NCBI RefSeq assembly: GCF_009796285.1
Contig: NZ_CP047020.1
Location: forward strand, 9,610,001 to 9,674,000
From: Streptomyces broussonetiae
GTDB lineage: Bacteria; Actinomycetota; Actinomycetes; Streptomycetales; Streptomycetaceae
DNA: 64,000 nucleotides
Reading direction: 5' to 3'
Below, piece after piece: positions 39,155-46,650 of this stretch (positions within the stretch are counted from its first letter, which is position 1; each line of letters starts with the position of its first letter). Both the position numbers and the translations under genes were made by a program. The notes beneath the pieces are model-generated. The model was not told where the DNA came from. It ran no database searches and was given only the letters and a program-made list of their open reading frames with translations.

Positions 39155-39967
39155 ATGAGTCTCGATCTGCGCAAGCTCCGCTACTTCGTCGCGCTGGCCG
39201 AGCACGGCAACTTCGGGCGGGCGGCGCAGCAGTTGTTCATCGCCCAGCCGGTGCTCAGCCGGCAGATCAGGGCGTTCGAGCAGGAGTTGGGGTGCACGCT
39301 GCTGAACCGGACGACGCGCCGGGTGGAGCTGACGGCGGCCGGGCATCAGCTGCACGAGGAGGCGAAGGGCATTCTGGCGGCGGTGGAGGCCGGGCTGCGG
39401 CGCGTCCGGGACGCCGACCGGGGCGTGCGGCGGCTGATGGTCGCCTTCGCTCCCGGACTGCATGTCTCGGAGGCGATCCGCGCCTTCGGAGAGCACCATC
39501 CGGAGGTGGAGATCGACGTCGTCCCGGCGCACTGGTGGGAGAAGGACCTCCCGCTGCGCGACGGCCGCGCCCAGGTCGGCTTCCTGCGCCGCCCCTTCGA
39601 CGACACGGGACTGTCCATGGTCTCGATCGGCAGAGAACCCCGGGTGGCCTGCCTCCCGACCAGCCATCACCTGGCGAGCCGTCAAGAACTGACCCTGGCC
39701 GACCTGGAGGGCGAACCGGTCCTGGACACCCCGACCCGCCGCCGCACCACCTCCGCGGAGGAGAAGTTCGAGCTGATCGCCTCCGGCCACGGCATCGCCC
39801 TGGTCCCACTGAGCGTCGCCCGCACCTACTCCCGCCCCGACCTGACCCACATCCCGGTCACCGACGTGCCCGCCGAGGAAACCTGCCTGGTGGCCCCCAC
39901 CACCACCCGCGAACCACTGGTCCTGGCCTTCCTGGACATCGCCACCACGGCGCTCCGCGGCGACTAG
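39155..39967 (+). CDS. LysR family transcriptional regulator
   Basis: A 270-residue protein from ATG 39155 (another ATG lies at 39143). The N-terminal helix-turn-helix is LDLRKLRYFVALAEHGNFGR, AAQQLFIAQPVLSRQIRAFE, and the LysR substrate domain follows to TTALRGD. It is somewhat short but complete. The IS110 stop lies 29 bp upstream, so the original promoter has probably been replaced by IS sequence. Its likely targets are the NmrA and SDR genes beyond the IS. Confidence 0.9.
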   Translation: MSLDLRKLRYFVALAEHGNFGRAAQQLFIAQPVLSRQIRAFEQELGCTLLNRTTRRVELTAAGHQLHEEAKGILAAVEAGLRRVRDADRGVRRLMVAFAPGLHVSEAIRAFGEHHPEVEIDVVPAHWWEKDLPLRDGRAQVGFLRRPFDDTGLSMVSIGREPRVACLPTSHHLASRQELTLADLEGEPVLDTPTRRRTTSAEEKFELIASGHGIALVPLSVARTYSRPDLTHIPVTDVPAEETCLVAPTTTREPLVLAFLDIATTALRGD

Positions 39968-40272
39968 GCCGTGTTTTGGGTGGCGCGGGTGGCCAGCCAT
40001 TTGGTGAGGTCGCCCGCTATCTGGTCGATGCTTGTCTCGACGGTGACGTCGTGCTCGCGGCGGCTGGTGTCACGCCGGACGATCTCGTAGCCGCCCGTCT
40101 CCAGGACGGCGACGGAGGCAAACCAGGCGGGATCGTCCTCGTCGGGCTGGATGACGACGAAGGTGTTGTCTGTGCCGTTCAGGTCGCTGACCAGCTCGAA
40201 CAGGGCGTCTTCGGACGGGTCGTCGACGTGGTCGCCGTTCTCGCTGTCCGCGCAGTAGAAATCAGCGGCCAC
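39964..40272 (-). CDS. Hypothetical acidic protein
   Basis: A 102-residue protein. GTG 40272 is chosen because GGGGAGG lies four bases upstream. AADFYCADSENGDHVDDPSE, LFELVSDLNGTDNTFVVIQP and WFASVAVLETGGYEIVRRDT give an alpha/beta, strongly acidic protein resembling small immunity-type proteins (Imm1-like). That resemblance is weak. It is convergent with lysR and overlaps its 3' end by four bases. Confidence 0.6.
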   Translation of the reverse strand: MAADFYCADSENGDHVDDPSEDALFELVSDLNGTDNTFVVIQPDEDDPAWFASVAVLETGGYEIVRRDTSRREHDVTVETSIDQIAGDLTKWLATRATQNTA

Positions 40273-40424
40273 CGGACCTCCCCATGCGTGTGCTGCTCGA
40301 AGTGCTGGTGGCCAGCATGGCACGGCCGCCTGGCCGCCCGACGGCTCACAACCACCGGTGGATCGCCGCGACGTGAACCGTCGCCTCGTACCGAACTGCG
40401 AGCTTGTCGAATGGCCTCGCACCC

Positions 40425-40904
40425 ATGGGTCCACCGGCGCCCCTCGCTTCGCTCGGTGTGTCCTTCCGGCTGCACGAGCACCCTCACGTGACCAGCCCTC
40501 TGGAGGTCTGCGCCGCGTTGGGTGTCCCGCTGGAGCGAACCGTCAAGACCCTCGCATTCGTCACCCCGGAGGACCGCCTCGTGCTGGCGGCGCTGCCGGG
40601 CCATGCACGGCTGAGGTACGGCGCCCTCGCCCGCGCGGCCGGGATCCGCCGAGGCGAGCTGTCTCCCGCCGATGCCGGGCGGCTGGCGCGGGCGGGGATG
40701 CAGCCGGGCGGGGTGTGCCCCGTGTCCGCGGACCGGGCTGCGCTGGTGGTGTTCGACGAGACGGTCAGCAGCCTGGGACGTGTGCACTGCGGCAGTGGCC
40801 GGCCCGACCGCAGCATCGAGGTCGAGGCGGCGGAACTCATGGCCGCTGTCCCGGAGGCCGCTACGGCGTCGATCGTCGGCTTCCCGCCGGATGGGCCGGC
40901 ATGA
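40425..40904 (+). CDS. YbaK/EbsC family aminoacyl-tRNA deacylase
   Basis: A 159-residue protein, probable ATG 40425. VSFRLHEHPHVTSPLEVCAA, then PLERTVKTLAFVTPEDRLVL with the conserved Lys, and HARLRYGALARAAG match the YbaK fold. The family hydrolyses mischarged tRNA such as Cys- or Ala-tRNA(Pro) in trans. Its stop overlaps the ATG of the GNAT gene (ATGA), so the two are coupled. The exact tRNA substrate is unknown. Confidence 0.85.
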   Translation: MGPPAPLASLGVSFRLHEHPHVTSPLEVCAALGVPLERTVKTLAFVTPEDRLVLAALPGHARLRYGALARAAGIRRGELSPADAGRLARAGMQPGGVCPVSADRAALVVFDETVSSLGRVHCGSGRPDRSIEVEAAELMAAVPEAATASIVGFPPDGPA

Positions 40905-41335
40905 CGACTGTCCGCGACGCCACGGCCTCGGACGCCGATGACATCTACCGTCTGCTGAGCGGGTTCGTGACGAGCTACCGGCCCGACCGAGAGGTCTTCG
41001 ACGACGCCACGTTCCCCCGGATCATCGAGGCCGCCTCGGACGGCAGTGCCGAGTTCCTGGTCGCCGAGCAGGACTCATGCGTGGTTGGGTACCTGCTCGC
41101 GCTGCGCATGCCCACCCTGTTCGCCGGCGGAACCATCCTCGCACTGCTCGAACTCACCGTGGCCGAGCCCCTGCGCGGCCGCGGTACGGGTTCCGCGCTG
41201 ATCAGGGCCGTCCAGGCAAAGGCCCAGGAAGCGAAGGACGTCGAGGTGACCGTGCCGACCCGCAGAGCGGCCGGCTTCTATCGCGCTCTCGGGTTCCACG
41301 AGACCGCTGTTCACCTCACATGGTCCACTACGTGA
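40901..41335 (+). CDS. GNAT family N-acetyltransferase
   Basis: A 144-residue protein from ATG 40901, overlapping the ybaK-like stop. The acetyl-CoA motif is LLELTVAEPLRGRGTGSALI with R-G-x-G at about residues 92-97. RRAAGFYRALGFHETAVHLT is the usual C-terminal block. The substrate is unknown; coupling with a tRNA deacylase may mean a shared stress or resistance role, which is inference. Confidence 0.9.
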   Translation: MTTVRDATASDADDIYRLLSGFVTSYRPDREVFDDATFPRIIEAASDGSAEFLVAEQDSCVVGYLLALRMPTLFAGGTILALLELTVAEPLRGRGTGSALIRAVQAKAQEAKDVEVTVPTRRAAGFYRALGFHETAVHLTWSTT

Positions 41336-41382
41336 TCGGGAAACCGCCGACGAATCGGCCGGGCGAGACGGGGGTTGAAACC

Positions 41383-41999
41383 ATGCGGATCCAGGGGGCA
41401 ACGGCACTGGTGACCGGCGCGAACCGGGGGCTCGGGCAGGTGATGGCCCGGCTGCTCCTGCAACACGGCGCGCAGCGCGTCTACGGCGGGGCCCGCGACC
41501 CGCGGTCGGTCGTCGAGCCCGGCGTGATCCCGGTCCGCCTCGACATCACCGATTCCGCCCAGGTGGCCGCGGCGGCTGGGACGTGCTCCGACGTGACCTT
41601 GCTGGGCAACAATTCCGGCGTCCTGACCGACAGCCCCTTGCTGGCCGCGCCCGACCTGGACGCCGCCCGCACCGAGATGGAGGTCAACTACTTCGGCACG
41701 CTCGCCATGTGCCGAGCCTTCGCCCCACTGCTGACAGACAACTCGCCCGGCGCCATCGTCAACGTGCTGTCCATCGCGAGCTGGTTCACCAACCCTGCGA
41801 TGGGCTCCTACAGCGCCTCCAAGGCCGCCGCCTGGGCCCTGACCAACGGGATCCGCGGCGAACTCCACGACACCGGCGTCCTCGTCGTCGGCGTGCACTG
41901 CGGATACCTCGACACGACATGGCCGCGCATGTCACCGGTCCCAAGAACTCCCCGGAAGCGATCGCCGAGCAGGCCATTTCCGTCGACACGGCCCCTTGA
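41383..41999 (+). pseudogene. Frameshifted SDR oxidoreductase
   Basis: From ATG 41383: ATALVTGANRGLGQVMARLL, LLGNNSGVLTDSPL and MGSYSASKAAAWALTNGIRG give the cofactor motif, the NNAG position (here NNSG) and the catalytic Tyr-x-x-x-Lys. Near 41930 the frame shifts; the true continuation AAHVTGPKNSPEAIAEQAIS is in another frame and ends soon after. Probably dead. Confidence 0.85.
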
Positions 42000-42113
42000 C
42001 TTCGGCATTCACCAGATTGCTCACAGAACCTTGAAAGCGGCCAGCCCTGGTTCGAAGGTGACCCCACACCTGCGCATTGGATCCCCCACCTCATTGGGCA
42101 CGGCCTGGGAGCC

Positions 42114-42443
42114 CTATCTCGGAACGATCAGAGTCCATGTCGAGGAGCCCGGCGGCAGATTGGTCTCGGGCCAGCGGCTGAACCTCGGCTCGAGCAGAGG
42201 CATGTGCTCGTCGGCTTCCAGCGGGCGTTCCGTCCAGCCGTCGGGCCATTGCCGAACGGAGCCCCAACTTCGGTTGAAGTCGGCGAGCCCGCGGACGGCC
42301 TCGAAGGAGCTGCCGCCCGGCAGAACCGCTTCGTGGAAGAAGACCATGCCAGTGAACGTGGCGCCGTCGAAGACGGCCTGCTCGCTCCCGAAGCCGGTTC
42401 CGATGAAGGAGACACTCAGTCCGCCGTCTCTGACATCGTCGGG
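42114..42443 (-). pseudogene. Pentapeptide-repeat protein, C-terminal part
   Basis: The frame entering from the IS3 boundary reads PDDVRDGGLSVSFIGTGFGS, EQAVFDGATFTGMVFFHEAV, LPGGSSFEAVRGLADFNRSW. It ends WTLIVPR and a stop at 42114. The A(D/N)xxF-like units match the N-terminal part at 43926-44777. It has no start of its own. Confidence 0.8.
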
Positions 42444-42500
42444 TGAGACGCCCCGAAATGATCAGATATTGTGGGCGGGTACGACAGGAGCACCTCCCGC

Positions 42501-42884
42501 ATGACCAGCACCAAGCCCTCCGGGCAAGATCCCGCGCCAAAGCCGAAGCGCCGCCGTTTCACCCCCGAGTACAAGCTGCGCATCGTCGCCGAATACGACG
42601 CGGCCCCCACCGGGGACAAAGGCGCGGTCCTGCGCCGGGAGCGGCTGTACCACTCCCACATCATCGAGTGGCGCCAGGCCAGGGACGCCGGCGCGCTGGA
42701 GAGGCTGACCGACCACCGCACCAGCCCCGCACGGCCGAAGAAGCACCCCGCCGAGGCGGAGAACGACAAGCTTCGGCGGCAGGTGGAGCGGCTGGAGAAG
42801 GAGGTCGCGAAGCGGGACGCCGCACTGGAGGTGCTGGGAAAAACACACGCGCTCTTGGAAGCACTCTCCAAGAGCGCGGACTGA
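42501..42884 (+). CDS. IS3 family OrfA
   Basis: A 127-residue protein from ATG 42501 with AGGAG upstream. The helix-turn-helix is RRRFTPEYKLRIVAEYDAAP, then VLRRERLYHSHIIEWRQARD. The C-terminal leucine zipper is AENDKLRRQVERLEKEVAKR, DAALEVLGK. OrfA binds the IS ends and is the front half of the OrfAB transposase. Intact. Confidence 0.9.
   Translation: MTSTKPSGQDPAPKPKRRRFTPEYKLRIVAEYDAAPTGDKGAVLRRERLYHSHIIEWRQARDAGALERLTDHRTSPARPKKHPAEAENDKLRRQVERLEKEVAKRDAALEVLGKTHALLEALSKSAD
42836..42842 (+). promoter_or_regulatory. Programmed -1 frameshift site of the IS3 element
   Basis: GGGAAAA is read in the OrfA frame as G GGA AAA, a canonical X-XXY-YYZ slippery heptamer. Slipping back one base leads straight into the OrfB frame (GKNTRALGSTLQERGLKD). 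Confidence 0.85.
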
Positions 42885-43909
42885 AGGACGCCCTGGAGCC
42901 GCTTCTCCACGAGGCCGTCGATCGCCTGGCCCCGCACGTGGGCATCGTGGCCGCGTGCCGCCTGACCGGCCGTTCCCGAGCCACCCACCACCGGCGGCTG
43001 AACCCCCTCCCGGCCAGGCCCAGAGCCCCACGTCCCGCGCCGGTCAACGCCCTGACACCGGCCGAGCGGCAGGCCGTGCTGGCGTTGATGAACCGGCCCG
43101 AATACGTGGACCTGCCGCCCGCGCAGATCTACGCACGTGAGCTGGACGAGGGCCGCTACCACTGTTCCGAGCGCACCATGTACCGGATCCTGAAGGAGGC
43201 CGGGCAAGACGGTGAACGCCGCCGTCAGGCCACCCACCCGCCCCGCACGGTCCCCGAGCTCGTGGCCGACGGCCCATCCGAGGTGTGGAGTTGGGACATC
43301 ACGCATCTGGCGGGTCCGGCGAAGGGCGTCTGGTTTCACGGGTACGTGATCCTGGACATCTACTCCCGCTACGTTGTCGGCCACACCGTCGAGGCGGCCG
43401 AATCCGCCGCCCGTGCCGAGGAGTTGATCCGTGAGGCGATCGACCGCAACGGCATCGTGCCGCACACCGTGCACGCCGACCGCGGCACCTCGATGACCAG
43501 CAAGCAAGTCTCCCAGATGCTCCTCGATCTCGGCGTGACCCGCAGCCACTCCAGGCCCAGAGTCAGCAACGACAACCCGTTCAGCGAGAGCCAGTTCCGC
43601 ACCACGAAATACCAGCCCGACTACCCAGAACGCTTCGATTCCCTCACCCACGCACGGGAGTGGATGGAGGCGTTCATCTCGCACTACAACCACGTCCACC
43701 GGCATTCCGGGATCGGCTACCACACCCCCGCCAGTGTCCACTTCGGCACCGCCGAACTCGTCCGCGAGCAACGGGCGGCCACCCTCATCACCGCCTACGA
43801 GCAGCACCCCGAACGCTTCAACAGCCGGCCGGTGCCGCCGAAGATTCCCCAACAGGCGTGGATCAACGACCCCGCCCGACGACGCGAACCACAGCAACAC
43901 AGTTCATAG
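42836..43909 (+). CDS. IS3 family OrfB (catalytic part of OrfAB)
   Basis: Read by -1 frameshift from OrfA. After the HTH_21 region (EPLLHEAVDRLAPHVGIVAA) come EVWSWDITHLAGP with the first Asp, VILDIYSRYVVGHTVEAAES, TVHADRGTSMTSKQVSQML with the second Asp, and NPFSESQFRTTKYQPDYPER with the Glu. A C-terminal tail of 60 residues follows. All DDE residues and the frame are intact, so the element may be active. Confidence 0.9.
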   Translation, partial: GKNTRALGSTLQERGLKDALEPLLHEAVDRLAPHVGIVAACRLTGRSRATHHRRLNPLPARPRAPRPAPVNALTPAERQAVLALMNRPEYVDLPPAQIYARELDEGRYHCSERTMYRILKEAGQDGERRRQATHPPRTVPELVADGPSEVWSWDITHLAGPAKGVWFHGYVILDIYSRYVVGHTVEAAESAARAEELIREAIDRNGIVPHTVHADRGTSMTSKQVSQMLLDLGVTRSHSRPRVSNDNPFSESQFRTTKYQPDYPERFDSLTHAREWMEAFISHYNHVHRHSGIGYHTPASVHFGTAELVREQRAATLITAYEQHPERFNSRPVPPKIPQQAWINDPARRREPQQHSS

Positions 43910-43925
43910 CCGCACATTCGTTTCA

Positions 43926-44777
43926 TTTGACTTGACAGCTACCGCCGAACCAAGCGCTCAGGAAGTGCCCGCGGCCCTGCTCGAAATGTGCCTTGTCGAA
44001 GCTCGCATGGCCGGTGAACTCCGCGTGGGCGAAGTTGGCTGTACCGACGAATCGTGCCTCGTCGAAGGTAGCCATCTCCACGCGTCGGCCCGTGAACTCG
44101 AAGTCGAGGAGTACGGCCCCGGAGAGGTCGAGTTCCATGCCGGGCCAAAACTTCGGTTCCTGGGGAGAGGGATTCAGGGGCCAGGACGCGTCGTCCCCGC
44201 GGCTTCCACCGACGTAGAGATGGCTGGTGAGAATTCCCTGAGCCGTGATACGCACGACGCGCTCTTGCTCCCACGACTCCGCAGCATTCAGCTCGGCAGG
44301 CCGTGGCGACGAGAACGGCATCCGCAGATAGGCGCAGATCACGTTGACGATGGTCTGCCGGTGGTCGGGGTGGTCCTGGGCAAGACGCTCGAGCGCATAC
44401 AGGCCCGCGAGTCGTACAGGAGCACTGTCGCTGGCCAACTGCCCGGCCGCAGCGGTGTACAACTCGGTGATGCGGCGTTCTCTCGCATCGAACTCCGAGA
44501 TGGCGTCCGCAACTTCCTGCCGCACATGAGTATGCTCGCTCAACCACTGGCGGCGCAGTGCCAGCAGCAGAGCAGCAGCACCGCCAGTACCGGCACCGAC
44601 GGTGAGCGCCGTCTTGATCGCGTCGATGCGGGCCGTAGCCCGCAGCGCGCCGTGCAGCCCTTCGGTCTGGGCCAGCATCACCGTCAATGACACGGCGACT
44701 GCGGATGCTACAAGTGCAACGGCCAGCAGGGCCCACCACCATGAGATCGGCCGCACACGCTGAGCGGGCTTCTGCAT
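43926..44777 (-). pseudogene. Pentapeptide-repeat membrane protein, N-terminal part
   Basis: From ATG 44777: ISWWWALLAVALVASAVAVS is a membrane segment, and ALTVGAGTGGAAALLLALRR a second. The linker RLAGLYALERLAQDHPDHRQ is typical of actinobacterial pentapeptide proteins. Repeats start near residue 215 (LSGAVLLDFEFTGRRVEMAT, FDEARFVGTANFAHAEFTGH). The frame runs into the IS3 end, where TGA gives a stop. Together with 42114-42443 the gene would encode about 393 residues. Such proteins form a right-handed beta-helix; the role is unknown. Confidence 0.85.
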
Positions 44778-44884
44778 GTCACTGCACCCCCGAGTTCACG
44801 TGAGTGTCTGCTGCTCTGCTGCTACGTTGCCCCGCGTCGTACGGCACGGACCGAGGTTTGAGGAACATCAGAGGCAGTCCTGCA

Positions 44885-45250
44885 CGAGGGCTGGGTGCAG
44901 CACGCGGCTCGGACCGCAACTTTGCTGCTGGGGCCAGAGGCAGAGCTTGAGGGCAGTGATGCCGCGCAAGGCCGCGACACGGACCTCGGGGTGACAATCC
45001 GTGTCCTCGGCGACGTCCAGGAGATCGCCGTTCAGTTCAGGATGGGGGCAGGTTCGGGCGATGTTGGCTGCCCAGTAGACCTGTCAGCTGTCCTCGGTTC
45101 CTGTCGTAAGACATGGGCGCAGCTGGTCGGCCAGTCCCGGATGGTCCAGGCGGTGAAGCGCGACGCGGTCCAGTACGGCAGTGTCATCCCGCCTCAGGAG
45201 CTCAAGGCTGTGGCCGGCGTCGTCGCGGGCCACGGGCTCATCGGGCTCTT
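44885..45250 (-). pseudogene. HEAT-repeat-like protein remnant
   Basis: Minus-strand pieces in two frames: AGHSLELLRRDDTAVLDRVA, LHRLDHPGLADQLRP, and VYWAANIARTCPHPELNGDL, LDVAEDTDCHPEVRVAALRG. The pattern YWAAxxAR--PHP-L---L--VAED---EVR-AAL is that of HEAT repeats. A stop and a frameshift near 45075 break it and no start is left. Confidence 0.55.
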
Positions 45251-45330
45251 CCAGCTCGAAAATAGCTGCTGGTGGTGTCGAAGAACAGCAGGTCCACTCC
45301 GGGGTTGAGCAGGGTCTTCTCTGCCTCTTG
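45245..45330 (-). pseudogene. IS1634-type transposase fragment
   Basis: QEAEKTLLNPGVDLLFFDTT, SSYF, then with one base shift ELEEPDEP. LLFFDTTSSYFE is the first catalytic Asp region of IS1634/IS4-like transposases. Less than 30 residues survive. Confidence 0.55.
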
Positions 45331-45516
45331 CAAGCCGATGTCCTGCGTCTTCATCTCCGCTGGACTTCCAGAACCCCCGAATTACGTCGAACCCGAGGCA
45401 GCGGCGTGCTGTCCGGGTTCATTCGCTTCGACGCCAAGAGTGGGCGGCGCCGGAAGGCCGATAGCGAGATCGAGTGGAACTGACCGGTCGCTGCTGGGTG
45501 GCGGCCCGGTGCTGGC

Positions 45517-46411
45517 TCACGCGGCGCGGTTGCTGGACTGCCACTCCCGTGGCGACATGCCGTAGGCGACGCGGAAGGCCCGGCTGAAGTGGGACGGGCT
45601 CACGTACCCCCCCAGCGGTGGGCGACGGCCGACATGGCCGGCGCCGCCCCGTGCTGCCGTGCCTGATCGCGCCGGCAGCGCTCCAGCCGCTCCCGCTGGA
45701 CCCACCGGCCCACCGTGGTCGCCTCCGCCTCGAAGGGCTTGTACAGGTAGCGGACCGACATCCGGTGCGCGGCGGCGATCCCCTGCGGTGACAGGCCGGG
45801 ATCCGCCAGGTGCCGCAGGATGTACTCCTTGACCCGCGTCAGCATCCCGCGGGCTGCTCCGACGCATGCGGGTCCAGTCGGCCCTGCCGCCCGCGCACCA
45901 GCACCGTGAGCAGATCCGCCGCGGTCATCGCGAGTTGCCGGCCCGTGTACGGGTCGAACGCGGCCGCCTGTCCGGCCAGCCGTTCCAGATACCCGGCGAC
46001 CAGTGCGGACGTACCGGAACAGCCACTGAGCAGCGTCCCCGTGATTGCCCGCAGATCGGCGTCCGAGACGCCCAGCCCGTCCTTGGGCACCCGGAACGGG
46101 GTGAAGCGGAAGTCGTCCGGCTGCTCTCTTTGGTAGGGCCGTCCGGCGTCGGTACACGTGAAGGTCCCGGGCCGGACGAAGGCCTGGCGCCCGTCCTGGG
46201 TGAGCCGAGCGGTACCCCGGTGCTGCAAGGTGACGATCACGTACTGCTCACCGCCCCGCGAGATTGGCGGTGCGTCACGCGAAACGGTCTGGGGACCCGC
46301 CTCGACCACCGCGATCTGCAGGGGGCCCAGCCGATCGCTGGTGATCGTCCCCACCGAGGACTCGCGCTCGTACAGCATGACGTCCAGCGGGGTGAACGTG
46401 TCGGAGACCAC
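45517..46411 (-). pseudogene. Frameshifted AraC family activator
   Basis: From ATG 46411: the ligand domain MVSDTFTPLDVMLYERESSV to TAADLLTVLVRGRQGRLDPH. A shift near 45850 leads to LTRVKEYILRHLADPGLSPQ, GIAAAHRMSVRYLYKPFEAE. A second near 45612 leads to YVSPSHFSRAFRVAYGMSPR, EWQ. The double HTH is recognisable as AraC, with an AraC-binding-like N-terminus. Two frameshifts separate the domains. It is divergent from the LuxR gene. Confidence 0.8.
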
Positions 46412-46650
46412 ACTGTGTCAGTGGTCCGCCCGCTCGGACGGCGGCAGTGACGACGTGGAAACAACAACCGGCACCAGAACGCTCCGAACTCACCGTACAG
46501 GGCCGCTCTTTCCGGCCCGAGCGGGGATGCTGCCAGAGGGCCCGCGACCCCGCTTCGCCCATGCGACCGGTCATGCCGAAAGCCTGGCAGGATGGCACCA
46601 CAGCTGTGAGCAGGCACGTCGCTGCCGCTGTCGGTGAGACAAGGGAGAGC

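Larger units (their letters stand above)
42444..43925 (+). mobile_element. IS3 family element inserted in a pentapeptide-repeat gene
   Basis: The ends are TGAGACG (42444) and CGTTTCA (43919-43925), a short imperfect inverted repeat with the TG...CA ends usual in IS3. Inside are OrfA and OrfB with a -1 frameshift signal. Removing 1,482 bp joins the flanking gene in frame. I see no target duplication, so either the insertion was accompanied by a small loss or the ends are off by a few bases. Confidence 0.85.

Noticed and set aside
39041..40000. Minus-strand open frame over lysR
   Set aside because: Antisense shadow; the LysR HTH is on the plus strand.
42416..43900. 494-residue minus-strand open frame
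   Set aside because: Antisense to the IS3 OrfB, low-complexity composition and no domain.
44895..45308. 137-residue plus-strand frame as a gene
   Set aside because: The minus strand carries recognisable HEAT-like and transposase blocks; the plus frame is their shadow.
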